The position numbers and the translations under genes are program-made. Below are positions 37,819 to 51,116 of a DNA stretch of 64,000 nt, piece after piece. The notes beneath the pieces are model-generated. The model saw only the letters and a program-made list of their open reading frames with translations, searched no databases and was not told the DNA's origin. The stretch comes from Symsagittifera roscoffensis (lineage: Eukaryota; Xenacoelomorpha; Acoela; Convolutidae), in contig NC_087065.1 of NCBI RefSeq assembly GCF_963678635.1, forward strand, positions 38,341,888 to 38,405,887, written 5' to 3'. Positions within the stretch are counted from its first letter, which is position 1; each line of letters opens with the position of its first letter.

Positions 37819-40038
37819 GGGCCGCATGCAAAAAATTAGACCATTCTAACCTGACAATTTCGAGAATCGACTTTTTTGCAAAATTTCTCTATAGTCCATT
37901 TGAGGGATATTACTTGTACCGGTGGGGGCCCCTACCCCACCTCAAAAAATTTTGTAATGCTGGAACGCGGCCACCTAGCACAATCAGGTACTAGTGGCTT
38001 GATTTGAGTTTTTAGTTTTTTTCTGGAACCAAAAGAGAGTGTCGTCAAGCATCGACATCTTGAGCTCAAGCAAATACGTGGACTTCTACGCATTCCCATT
38101 AGCAATGCGCCCATCGGGCGCAAATGCCAATGCTCAACTAATTTTGCCAGGTGAAAAAATTTGTTTAAAGAAAAATTCTGATAAATTTTAATTTAAACTA
38201 TCACCAAAAAACGCAAAGATTTCAAAGTGTGAAACAATCAAGTTTTTGCTATTACCGGGCTTGCAATGAGACTGATGTTGGCAAAAGTAAAATAGAAAAT
38301 GTAGAAAATGGAAAGAAAAAAATTGTTCAAAATAAGAACGCAACATCAAAAACTTATTTGATCTCCGCTCAAATCATAATTCAGATCAGGCTGATTTCAG
38401 GTTTTAAGCGTAGAATTTGCGGTTACGGCTGCTCCCTCTACAGGTCCCAGAGGGACCGAGTGAGCATCCTACCTCGATCCAGGTTAACGGATAGTTGTTC
38501 TTAATTTTTCACAAAATTTTTTTACACTAATGCTTGTTTTCAATTCCTCATGAGAAGCTGTATTAATTTAAAAAAAATTGATTTTATTAATCAATGCTTC
38601 CAAGAACAACTGATGTTAGGCGGTTACAAATGCGGTTGTTGAAAACTAGTAAGGGATAATGATGAGAAAAATTGTAAGTTTTCAAATGAATTGAAAACTG
38701 TTTTTTTGTTTTTTCTTTTGTAAATCGGTAGAAATGAATCATTTGTTTTTAAAGTTTTCCTCGCACCACCCACTGTTCTTAAGTAATGAAGATTCCTCTT
38801 CTAGCCGTTTATAACACTTTGGCAGAAAAAACATCAATATGATGAAACATGTTTTAAAAAAGAGAAAAATTTAAAAATTATGTTTTTTTTTAAAAAAATC
38901 AAAAGTTTGTAATTTTCAAAATTGAAAAAAAAGTAAAAATTAATAACATATTACGATTCAGCGTACCCAACTTAGTGGGTATAGCATTTTGAATTACCAA
39001 AAAATGTTGAAAATTGTAGATTTTATGAAGTTTTCATTTTGGCTATTTTTCCTTTTCGCCTCCACTTAAGGCACCTTTGAGCCAACTTGAGAAACTGGAA
39101 CCTAAACAAGCTATACAGATAGTCTGAATGAGCAATTTTCAGCGTGATAACACGCCTGGAAGAAAAAAAACTGCAGAAAAGAAAGAAAATTTTGAACTTT
39201 AACCTTTTTTCTTCTTCAAATGGCGATACTTAGAATAATTTTTCAGCTGAAAAGTTCAAAAAAAATCAAAAAAATCAAATTTTGAAAAAATTTTTAAAAA
39301 ATCTCATCAGTCTGTTTATTGGAGTCTTCGAGGTTTTGGGAGATCTTATCTGGCGGCTAACAACAAAAGGATCATTTATTATAAAAATTTGAGAAAGATC
39401 AAAAAAACATGTTTTTTCGATTTTTTTGACAGAATTCCGAAAGCAATATCTTGGCTAAAAACAAAAATGAGGGCCTAAAATTAGTACAAACCGTACTCCC
39501 ACATAAAGTACATTAGGTTGGAAACAAAAAATTGACTCTGACTCAAAAATCGTTTTTTAACTTTATTTGTGAACAAAAAATTGTAAAAAAAATAAAAAAT
39601 TAAAAAGTTTTTTGAAAAAAACGATTGTTTTGAAAAAGTGCCAATTTTTAGCTGAAACTTTTCATTTTAGCTAAGAAAGCCAGAGCAATGTTCTTTAAGC
39701 TCAAATAATTTAATTAAGCAAATTATTTTCAAGTGTTTTCGTTAAAGGCTTTTATTTTGAAAAAGTATTCAAAAATGGGTAAAAAAAAGTCAAAAAAATT
39801 AATTTTCTCAGATTGAAAAACCTCCACTGCCATGATGATTAGTTCGTTCGATAGGACTACTGAGATCAATTTAGACGTATATTCATAAGTATATCAAAAT
39901 TTTTATTTATTTTTGAGAATTAAGCAAAATAAAAACTTTTCCCAAATTGGGCAAAAAGCCCAAATTAGCCCAAACACCTGTTAAAAATTGTTGGGTCAAA
40001 AAGTCACAAAAGGAAACCCCTATTCGTTTGACATTTTA
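37819..40038 (+). repeat. Array unit U18 (H1 type I, cassette B)
   Basis: The middle part (CTTGCAATGAGACTGATG near 38260) belongs to the U9/U13/U25 subclass, while the 3' half is of the C-family subclass (ACAAAAGGATCATTTATTAT near 39362). It is followed by an AAAAAGTCAC type I head, as expected for that 3' half. Confidence 0.97.
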
Positions 40039-42242
40039 AGGCCGCATGCAAAAAATTAGACCAATCTAACCTGACAATTTCGAGAATCGACTTTTTTGCA
40101 AAATTTCTCTATAGTCCATTTGAGGGATATTACTTGTACCGGTGGGGGCCCCTACCCCACCTCAAAAAATTTTGTAATGCTGGAACGCGGCCACCTAGCA
40201 CCCTCAAGGTCACGTGACTTACTTTTGTTTTTGGTATTTTCTGAAACCAAAACAATAAGGTCATGCGCCAATATCATGGCCTCAAGCAAAGACGTCGGAC
40301 TCTACGCATTCACATTAGCCTTGCGCCATTCGGGCGCAAATGCCAATGCTCAATTAATTTTGCCAGGTGAAAATTTTTCAAAGGAAAATTCTGATAAATT
40401 TTAACTGAAACTACCACCAAAAAAACCAAAGATATCAAAGTGTGAAACAATCAAGTTTTTGCTAATACCGGGCATGCAGTGAGACTGATTTCGGCAAAAA
40501 TAAAATGGAAAATGAAGGAAATGGAAAGAAAAAAATTGTTCAAAATAAGAACGCAACTTCAAAAACTTATTTGATCTCCGCTAATGTCATAATTCCGATC
40601 AGGTTGATTTCAGATTTTAAGCGTAGAATTTACGGTTACGGCTGCTCCCTCTACAGGTCCCAGAGGGACCGAGTGAGCATCCTACCTCGATCCAGGATAA
40701 CGGATAGTTGTTTTCAATTTTTCACAAAGTTTTTTTCACTAATGCTTGTTTTCAATTCCTCATGAGAAGCTGTATAAATTTTAAAAAAATTGATTTTATT
40801 AATCAATGCTTCCAAGAACAACTGTTGTTAGGGGGTTACAAATGCGGTTGGTGAAAACTAGTAAGGGATAATGATGAGAAAAATTGTAAGTTTTCAAATG
40901 AATTTAAAAACAGTTTTTTTCTTTTTTCTTTTGTAAATCGGGAGAAATGAATCACTTTTTTTTGTTTTCCTCGCACCACTCACTGTTCTTAAGTAATGAA
41001 GATTCCTGTTCTAGCCGTTTATTACACTTTGGCAGAAACAACATCAATAGATGTAAAATGTTTTAAAAAAAAAATGAAAAATTATGTTTTTCTTTTAAAA
41101 AAGTCAAAAATTTGTAATTTTCAAAATTGAAAAAAAAGTGAAAATTAATTGCGTATTACAATTCAGCGTACCCAACTTAGTGGGTCTAGCATTTTAAATT
41201 ACCAAAAAATGTTGAAAATTGTAGATTTTATGAAGTTTTCATTCTGGCTATTATTCCTTGTCGCCTCCACTTAAGGCACCTTTGAGCCAACTTGAGAAAC
41301 TGAAACCTAAACAAGCTAAGCAGATAGTCTGAATGAGCCAATTTTAGTTTGATAACACGCCTGGAAGAAAAAAAATCCAGAAAAGAAAGAAAATTTTGAA
41401 CTTTAACCTTTTTTTCTTCTTCAAATGGCGATACTTAGAATAATTTTTCAGCTGAAAAGCTCAAAAAAAATCGAAAAATTCGAATTTTGAAAAATTTTTA
41501 AAAAAATCTCATCAGTCTGTTTATTGGAGTCTTCGAGGTTTTTGGAGACCTTATCTGGCGACTAACAACAAGTGGATCACTTATTTTAAAATTTTGAGAA
41601 AGGTCAAAAAAACATGTTTTTTCGACTTTTTTCACAGAATTCCGAAAGCAATATCTTGGCTAAAAACAAGAATGAGGGCCTAAAATTAGTACAAACAGTA
41701 CTCCCACATAAGGTACATTAGGTTGGAAACAAAAAATTTACTCTGACTCAATAATCGTTTTTTAACTTTATTTCTGAACAAGAAATTGAAAAGAAATCAA
41801 AAACTTAAAATTTTTTTGAAAAAAATGATTTTTTTTAAAAAGTGCCAATTTTTAGCTGAAACTTTTCATTTTAGCTAAGAAAACCAGAGCAATGCCCTTT
41901 AAGCTCAATTAAATTAATATAGCAAATTGTTTTCAAGTTTTTTCGTTAAAAGCTTTCATTTTGAAAGAGTAGTCAAAATTGGGTAAAAAAAAGTCAAAAA
42001 AATCAATTTTCTCAGATTCAAAAACCTCCACCACCATGATAATTAAATCGTTAGATAGGACTCCTAAGATCAATTTAGACTTAATTTCATAAAAATATCA
42101 AAATTTTTACTTATTTTTGAGAATTAAGCAAAATAAAAACTTTTCCCAAATTGGGCAAAAAGCCCAAATTAGCCCAAACACCTGTTAAAAATTGTTGGGT
42201 CAAAAAACCACAAAAGGAAACCCCTATTCATTTGACATTTTA
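40039..42242 (+). repeat. Array unit U19 (H1 type I, cassette A2)
   Basis: Copy of the U2 block, 17 units away. The box itself has a private change (AAGGCCGCATGC), and its head resembles U25 rather than U2, so only the part from about the cassette to the next H1 was copied. Confidence 0.97.
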
Positions 42243-44450
42243 GGGCCGCATGCAAAAAATTAGACCAATCTAACCTGACAATTTCGAGAATCAACTTTTT
42301 TGTCAAAATTCTCTAAAGACCAATTTAGGGAGATTACTTGTACCGGTGGGGGCCCTACCCCACCTAAAAAATTTTTGAAATGCTGGAACGCGGCCACCTA
42401 GCACCCTCAAGGTCACGTGTTGGATTTTTGTTTTTGGTATTTTCTGAAATCAAAAGAGAGCGTGGTCATGCATCGACATCATGTGCTCAAGCAAATACGT
42501 GGACTTCTACGCATTCCCATTCGCAATGCCCCCTTCGGGCGCAAATGCCAATGCTCAATTAATTTTGCCAGGTGAAATTTTTTAAAGAAAAATTCTGATG
42601 AATTTTAACTTAAACTACCACCAAAAAACGGATAGATTTCAAAGTGTGAAACAATCAAGTTTTTGCTAATACGGGGCATGTAGTGAGACTGATTTCGGCA
42701 AAAATAAAATGGAAAATGAAGGAAATGGAAAGAAAAAAATTGTTCAAAATAAGAACGCATTATCAAAAACTTATTTGATCTCCGCTAATGCCATAATTCC
42801 GATCAAACTGATTCCAGATTTTAAGCGTAGAGTTAACGGTTACGGCTGCTCCCTCTACAGGTCCCAGAGGGACCGAGTGAGCATCCTACCTCGATCCAGG
42901 ATAACGGATAGTTGTTTTTAATTTTTCACAAAATTTTTTTCACTAACGCTTGTTTTCAATACCTCATGAGAAGCTGTATAAATTTTTAAAAAATTGATTT
43001 TATTAATCAATGCTTCCAAGAACAACTGATGTTAGGAGGTTACAAATGCGGTTGGTGAAAACTAGTAAGGGATAATGATGAGAAAAATTGTAAGTTTTCA
43101 AATGAATTTAAAAACAGTTTTTTCTTTTTTCTTTTGTAAATCGGGAGAAATGAATCAGTTTTTTTTGTTTTCCTCGCACCACCTACTGTTCTTAAGTAAT
43201 GAAGATTCCTGTTCTAGCCGTTTATAACACTTTGGCAGAAACAACATCAATATGATGTAAAATGTTTTAAAAAAGAGAATAAATTAAAAATTATGTTTTT
43301 TTTTAAAAAAGTCAAAAATTTGTAATTTTCAAAATTGAAAAAAAGTGAAAATTAATTGCATATTACGATTCAGCGTACCCAATTTAGTGGGTCTAGCATT
43401 TTAAATAACCAAAAAATGTTAAAAATTGTAGATTTTATGAAGTTTTCATTCTGGCTATGTTTCCTTGTCGCCTCCACTTAAGGCACCTTTGAGCCAACTT
43501 GAGAATCTGGAACCTAAGCAAGCTATGCAGATAGTCTGAATGAGCCATTTTTAGCTTGATCACACGCCTGGAAGAAAAAAAAAATCCAGAAAAGAAAGAA
43601 AATTTTGAACTTTAACCTTTTTTCTTCTTCAAATGGCGATACTTAGAATAATTTTTCAGCTGAAAAGTTCAAAAAAAATCAAAAAATTCGAATTTTGAAA
43701 AATTTTTAAAAAAATCTCATCAGTCTTTTTTTTGGAGTCTTCGAGGTTTTTGGAGATTTTATCTGGCGACTAACAACAAGTGGATCACTTATTTTAAAAT
43801 TTTGAGAAAGGTCAAAAAAACATGTTTTTTCGACTTTTTTGACAGAATTCCGAAACAAATATCTTGGCTAAAAACAAGAATGAGGGCCTAAAATTAGTAC
43901 AAACAGTACTCCCACATAAGGTACATTAGGGTGGAAACAAAAAATTTACTCTGACTCAATAATCGGTTTTTAACTTTATTTCTGAACAAGAAATTGAAAA
44001 GAAATCAAAAACTGAAATTTTTTTTGAAAAAAATGATTGTTTTGAAAAAGTGTCAATTTTTAGCTGAAACTTTTCATTTTAGCTAAGAAAACCAGAGCAA
44101 TGCCCTTTAAGCTCAATTAAATTAATATAGCAAATTGTTTTCAAGTTTTTTCGTTAAAAGCTTTCATTTTGAAAGAGTATTCAAAAATGGGTAAAAAAAA
44201 GTCAAAAAAATCAATTTTCTCCGATTCAAAAACCTCCACTACCATGATGATTAGTGCGTTAGATAGGACTGCTGAGATCAATTTAGACGTTCTTTCATAA
44301 GTATATCGAAATTTTTACTTATTTTTGAGAATTAGGCAAAATAAAAACTTTTCCCAAATTGGGCAAAAAGCCCAAATTAGCCCAAACACCTGTTAAAAAT
44401 TGTTGGGTCAAAAAATCACAAAAGGAAACCCCTATTCGTTTGACATTTTA
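42243..44450 (+). repeat. Array unit U20 (H1 type II, cassette A1)
   Basis: The head is identical to that of U3 (TTAATTTCATAAAAATATC, AAAACCACAAAAGG), but the cassette is A1 where U3 has B. The switch point is again between H1 and the cassette (about 42355-42410). The body resembles U1/U5. Confidence 0.97.
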
Positions 44451-46685
44451 GGGCCGCATGCAAAAAATTAGACCAATCTAACCTGACAATTTCGAGAATC
44501 GACTTTTTTGTCAAAATTCTCTAAAGACCAATTTAGGGAGATTACTTGTACCGGTGGGGGCCCTACCCCACCTAAAAAATTTTTGAAATGCAGGAACGCG
44601 GCCACTGAAATGCAGGAACGCGGCCACCTAGCACCCTCAAGGTCACGTGTTGGATTTTTGTTTCTGGTATTTTCTGAAACCAAAAGAGAGCGTGGTCATG
44701 CATCTACATTATGTGCTCAAGCAAATACGTGGACTCCTACGCATTCCCATTCGCAATGCGCACTTCGGGCGGAAATGCCAATGCTCAATTAATTTTGCCA
44801 CGTGAAAAAGTTTTTAAGGAAAAATTCTGATAAAATTTAACTTAAACTACCACGAAAGAACGCAAAGATTTCAAAGTGTGAAACAATCAAGTTTTTGCTA
44901 ATACCGGACATGCAGTGAGACTGTTTTCGGCAAAAATAAAATGGAAAATGAAGGAAAAGGAAAGAAAAATTTGTTCAAAATGAGAACGCAACATCAAAAA
45001 CTTATTTGATTTCTGCTAATTTCAGAATTCCGATCAGGCTGATTTCAGATTTTAAGCATAGAATTTACGGTTACGGCTGCTCCCTCTACAGGTCCCAGAG
45101 GGACCGAGTGAGCATCCTACCTCGATCCAGGATACCGGATAGTTGTTTTTAATTTTTCACAAAATTGTATTTCACTAATGCTTGTTTGCAATTCCTCATA
45201 AGAAGCTGTATGAATTTTAAAAAAATTGATTTTATTAATCAAGGCTTCCAAGAACAACTGATGTTAGGCGGTTACAAATGCGGTTGGTGAAAACTAGCAA
45301 GGGATAATGATGAGAAAAATTGTAAGTTTTCAAATGAATTTAAAAAGAGTTTTTTTTTCTTTTTTCTTTTGTAAATCGGGAGAAATGAATCAGTTTTTTT
45401 TAAGTTTTCCTCGCACCACCCACTGTTCATAAGTAATGAAGATTCCTGTTCTAGCCGTTTATAAAACTTTGGTAGAAAAAACATCAGAAAGATGTAAAAT
45501 GTTTTAAAAAAAAGAAAAATTTAAAAATTATGTTTTAAAAAAAAAAATCAAAAACTTGTAATTTTCAAAATTGAAAAAAGTGAAAATTAATTGCATATTA
45601 CGATTCAGCGTACCCAACTTAGTGGGTCTAGCATTTTAAATTACCAAAAAATGTTGAAAATTGTAGATTTTATGAAGTTTTCATTTTGGCTATTTTTCCT
45701 TGTCGCCTCCACTTGAGGCACCTTTGAGCCAACTTGAGAAACTGGAACCTAAACAAGCTGCACAGATGGTCAAAATGAGCCATTTTCAGCGTGATAACAC
45801 GCCTGGAAGAAAAAAAACTCCAGAAAAGAAAGAAAATTATGAACTTTAACCTTTTTTCTTCTTCAAATGGCGATACTTAGAATAATTTTTCAGCTGAAAA
45901 GTTAAAAAAAAATCAAAAAATTCAAATTTTTAAAAAATTTATAAAAAAATCTCATCAGTCTGTTTATTGGAGTCTTCGAGGTTTTGGGAGACCTTATCTG
46001 GCGACTAACAACAAGTGGATCACTTATTTTAAAATTTTGAGTAAGGTCAAAAAAACATGTTTTTTCGACTTTTTTGACAGAATTCTGAAAGCAATATCTT
46101 GGCTAAAAACAAGAATGAGGGCCTAAAAATAGTACAAACAGTACTCCCACATAAAGTACATTAGGTTGGAAACAAAAAATTTACTCTGACTCAAAAATCG
46201 TTTTTTAACTTTATTTCTGAACAAGAAATTGAAAAGAAATCAAAAACTTAAAAATTTTTTGAAAAAAATGATTGTTTTGAAAAAGTGCCAATTTTTAGCT
46301 GAAACTTTTCATTTTAGCTAATAAAGCCAGAGCAATGCCCTTCAAGCTCAAATAAATTAATTATGCAAATTATTTTCAAGTTTTTTCGTTAAAGCCTTTT
46401 ATTTTGAAAAAGTATTCAAAAATGGGTAAAAAAAAGTCAAAAAAATCAATTTTCTCCGATTCAAAAACCTCCACTACCATGATGATTAGTGCGTTAGATA
46501 GGACGGCTGAGATCAATTTAGACGTTCTTTCATAAGTATATCGAAATTTTCACTTATTTTTGAGAATTAAGCAAAATAAAAACTTTTCCCAAATTGGGCA
46601 AAAAGCCCAAATTAGCCCAAACACCTGTTAAAAATTGTTGGGTCGAAAAATCACAAAAGGAAACCCCTATTCGTTTGACATTTTA
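44451..46685 (+). repeat. Array unit U21 (H1 type II, cassette A1, 22-bp insertion)
   Basis: Longest unit (2235 bp), because of the tandem duplication at 44584-44627. The H3 neighbourhood is U16-like and the 3' half is of the ACAAGTGGATCA subclass. Confidence 0.97.
44584..44627. repeat. 22-bp tandem duplication ending in the +159 site
   Basis: Two adjacent perfect copies (44584-44605 and 44606-44627), each running from TGAAATGCAGG through GCGGCCAC. All other units have one copy. Both copies share the private change ATGCAGG (elsewhere ATGCTGG or ATGTTGG), so the substitution preceded the duplication or was corrected with it. Confidence 0.95.
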
Positions 46686-48900
46686 GGGCCGCATGCAAAA
46701 AATTAGACCAATCTAACCTGACAATTTCGAGAATCAACTTTTTTGTCAAAATTCTCTAAAGACCAATTTAGGGAGATTACTTGTACCGGTGGGGGCCCTA
46801 CCCCACCTAAAAAATTTTTGAAATGCTGGAACGCGGCCACCTAGCACCCTCAAGGTCACGTGACTTATTTTTGTTTTGGGAATTTTCTGAAACCAAAAGA
46901 GAGCCTGGTCATGCATCGACATCACATCATGTGCTCAAGCAAATACGTGGACTTCTACGCATTCCCATTCGCAGTGCGCCCTTCGGGCGCAAATGCCAAT
47001 GCTCAATTAATTTCGCCAGGTGAAAATTTTTTAAAGAAAAATTCTGATAAATTTTAACTTAAACTACCATCAAAAAACGCAAAGATTTCAAAGTGTGAAA
47101 CAATCAACTTTTTGCTATTACCGGGCATGTAGTGAGACTGAATCCGGCAAAAATAAATTGAAAAATGAAGGAAATGGAAAGAAAAAAATTGTTCAAAATA
47201 AGAACGCAACATCAAAAACTTATTTGATCTCCGCTAAGGTCATAATTCCGATCAGGCTGATTTCAGATTTTAAGCGTACAATTTACGGTTACGGCTGCTC
47301 CCTCTACAGGTCCCAGAGGGACCGAGTGAGCATCCTACCTCGATCCAGGTTAACGGATAGTTGTTCTTAATTTTTCACAAATTTTTTTTTCACTAATGCT
47401 TGTTTTCATTTCCTCATGAGAAGCTGTATTAATTTTTAAAAAATTGATTTTATTAATCAATTCTTCCAAGAACAACTGATGTTAGGCGGTTGCAAATGCG
47501 GTTGGTGAAAACTAGTAAGGGATAATGATGAGAAAAATTGTAAGTTTTCAAATGAATTTAAAAACAGTTTTTTTTCTTTTTTCTTTTGTAAATCGGGAGA
47601 AATGAATCAGTTTTTTTAAGTTTTCCTCGCACCACCCACTGTTCATAAGTAATGAAGATTCCTGTTCTAGCCGTTTATAAAACTTTGGCAGAAAAAACAT
47701 CAGAATGATGTAAAATGTTTTTAAAAAAATAAAAATTTAAAAATTATGTTTAAAAAAAAAATCAAAAACTTGTAATTTTCAAAATTGAAAAAAAGTTAAA
47801 ATTAATTGCATATTACGATTCAGCGTACCCAACTTAGTGGGTCTAGCATTTTAAATTACCAAAAAATGTTGAAAATTGTAGATTTTATGAAGTTTTCATT
47901 TTGGCTATTTTTCCTTGTCGCCTCCACTTGAGGCACCTTTGAGCCAACTTGAGAAACTGGAACGTAAACAAGCTGCACAGATGGTCAAAGTGAGCCATTT
48001 TCAGCGTGATAACACGCCTGGAAGAAAAAAAACTCCAGAAAAGAAAGAAAATTATGAACTTTAACCTTTTTTCTTCTTCAAATGGCGATACTTAGAATAA
48101 TTTTTCAGCTGAAAAGTTCAAAAAAAATCAAAAAATTCAAATTTTGAAAAAAATTATAAAAAAATCTCATCAGTCTGTTTATTGGAGTCTTCGAGGTTTT
48201 GAGAGACCTCATCTGGCGGCTAACAACAAGTGGATGACTTATTTTAAAATTTTGAGAAAGGTCAAAAAAACATGTTTTTTTGATTTTTTTGACAGAATTC
48301 CGAAAGCAATATCTTGGCTAAAAACAAGATTGAGGGCCTAAAATTAGTACAAACAGTACTCCCACATAAGGTACATTAGGTTGGAAACAAAAAATTTACT
48401 CTGACTCAAAAATCGTTTTTTAACTTTATTTCTGAACAAGAAATTGAAAAGAAATGAAAAACTTAAAAATTTTTTGAAAAAAAAGATTGTTTTGAAAAAG
48501 TGCCAATTTTTAGCTGAAACTTTTAATTTTAGCTAATAAAGCCAGATCAATGCCCTTTAAGCTCAAATAAATTAATTATGCAAATTATTTTGAAGTTTTT
48601 TCGTTAATGCCTTTTATTTTGAAAAAGTATTCAAAAATGGGTAAAAAAAAGTCAAAAAAATCAATTTTCTCCGATTCAAAAACCTCCACTACCTTGATGA
48701 TTAGTTCGTTAGATAGGACTGCTGAAACCAATTTAGACGTATTTTCATAAGCATACCAAAATTTTTACTTATTTTTGAGAATAAAGCAAAATAAAAATTT
48801 TTCTCAAATTGGGCAAAAAGCCCAAATTAGCCCAAACACCTGTTAAAAATTGTTGGGTCAAAAAATCACAAAAGGAAACCCCTATTCATTTGACATTTTA
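46686..48900 (+). repeat. Array unit U22 (H1 type II, cassette A2)
   Basis: The cassette has a 5-bp micro-duplication (ATCACATCATG near 46920). The H2 area is like U7, and the 3' half like U4 (TTTATAAAACTTTGG near 47675; 48144-48341 close to 8234-8458). At least three source types therefore appear in one unit. Confidence 0.97.
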
Positions 48901-51116
48901 GGGCCGCATGCAAAAAATTAGACCATTCTAACCTGACAATTTCGAGAATCGACTTTTTTGCAAAATTTCTCTATAGTCCATTTGAGGGATATTACTTGTA
49001 CCGGTGGGGGCCCCTACCCCACCTCAAAAAATTTTGTAATGCTGGAACGCGGCCACCTAGCACAATCAGGTACTAGTGGCTTGATTTGAGTTTTTAGTAT
49101 TTTCTGGAACCAAAAAAGAGCCTGGTCTTGCATCGACGTCATGTGCTCAAGCAAATACGTGGACTTCTACGCATTCCCATTCGCAATGCGCCCTTAGGGC
49201 GCAAATGCCAATGCTCAATTAATTTTGCCAGGTGAACATTTTTTAAAGAAAAAATCTGATAAATTTTTACCTAAACTACCACCAAAAAACGCAAAGATTT
49301 CAAAGTGTGAAACAATCAACTTTTGGTTAATACCGGGCATGCAGTGAGACTGATTTCGGCAAAAATAAAATGGAAAATGAAGGAAATGGAAGGAAAAAAA
49401 TTGTTCAAAATAAAAAGGCAACATCAAAAACTTATTTGATCTCCGCTAATGTCATAATTCCGATCAGGCTGAATTCAGATTTTAAGCGTAGGGTTTACAG
49501 TTACGGCTGCTCTCTCTACAGGTCCCAGAGGGACCGAGTGAGCATCCTACCTCGATCCAGGATAACGGATAGTTGTTTTTAGTTTTTCACAATTTTTTTT
49601 CACTAATGTTTGTTTTCACTTCCTCATGAGAAGCTTTATAAATTTTTAGAAAAACTGATTTTAATAATCAATGCTTCCAAGAATAACTGATGTTAGACGG
49701 TTACAAATGCGGTTGCTGAAAACTAGTAAGGGATAATGATGAGAAAAATTTTAAGTTTTCAAATGAATTTAAAAACAGTTTTTTTCTTTTTTTTCTTTTG
49801 TAAATCGGGAGAAATGAATCAGTTTTTTTTTGAGTTTTCCTCGCACCACCCACTGTTTTTAAGTAATGAAGATTCCTGTTCTAGCCGTTCATAACACTTT
49901 GGCAGAAAAAACATCAATATGATGTAAAATGTTTTAAAAAAGAGAAAAATTTAAAAATTATGTTTTTTTTTAAAAAGTCAAAAATTTGCAATTTTTAAAA
50001 TTGAAAAAAAGTAAAAATTAATTGCATATTACGATTCAGCGTACCCAACTTAGTGGATATAGCATTTTGAATTACCAAAAAATGTTGAAAATTGTAGATT
50101 TTATGACGTTTTCATTTTGGCTATTTTTCCTTGTCGCCTCCACTTAAAGCACCTTTGAGCCAACTTGAGAAACTGGAACCTAAACAAGCTATACAGATAG
50201 TCTGAATGAGCTTTTTTCAGCGTGATAACACGCCTGGAAGAAAAAAAAATTCCAGAAAAGAAAGAACATTTTGAACTTTAACCTTTTTTCTTCTTCAAAT
50301 GGCGATACTTAGAATAATTTTTCAGCTGAAAAGTTCAAAAAAAATAAAAAAATTCAAATTTTGAAAAAAATTTAAAGAAATTTCATCAGTCTGTTTATTG
50401 GAGTCTTCGAGGTTTTGGGAGACCTTATCTGGCGGCTAACAACAAGTGGATCACTTTTTTTAAAATTTTGAGAAAGGTCAAAAAAACCTGTTTTTACGAT
50501 TTTTTAGACAGAATTCCGAAAGCAATATCTTGGCTAAAAACAAAAATGAGGGCCTAAAATTAGTACGAACAGTACTCCCACATAAAGTACATTAGGTTGG
50601 AAACAAAAAATTGACTCTGATTCAAAAATCGTTTTTTAACTTTATTTCTGAACAAAAAATTGTGAAAAAATCAAAAACTTAAAAATTTTTTGAAAAAAAT
50701 GAGTTTTTTTGATAAAGTGCCAATTTTAGCTGAAACTTTTCATTTTAGCTAAGAAAGCCAGAGCAATGATCTTTAAGCTCAAATAATTTAATTAAGCAAA
50801 TTATTATCAAGTTTTTTCGTTAAAGGCTTTTATTTTGAAAAAGTATTGAAAAATGGGTAAAAAAAAGTCAAAAAAATTAATTTTCTCATATTGAAAAACC
50901 TCTACCGCCATGATGATTAGTTCGTCCAATAGGACAGCTAAAACCAATTTAGACGTATTTTCATAAGCATATCAAAATTTTTACTTATTTTTGAGAATTA
51001 AGCAATATAAAAACTTTTCCCAAATTGGGCAAAAAGCCCAAATTAGCCCAAACACCTGTTAAAAATTGTTGGGTCAAAAAATCACAAAAGGAAACCCCTA
51101 TTCATTTGACATTTTA
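48901..51116 (+). repeat. Array unit U23 (H1 type I, cassette B)
   Basis: Copy of the U3 block, 20 units (44310 bp) away. The shared block starts at the cassette and runs on into the H1 of U24. Private sites such as GACGTTTTCATTTTGG (50105) and TTAGTGGATATAGC (50050) confirm identity. Confidence 0.97.
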
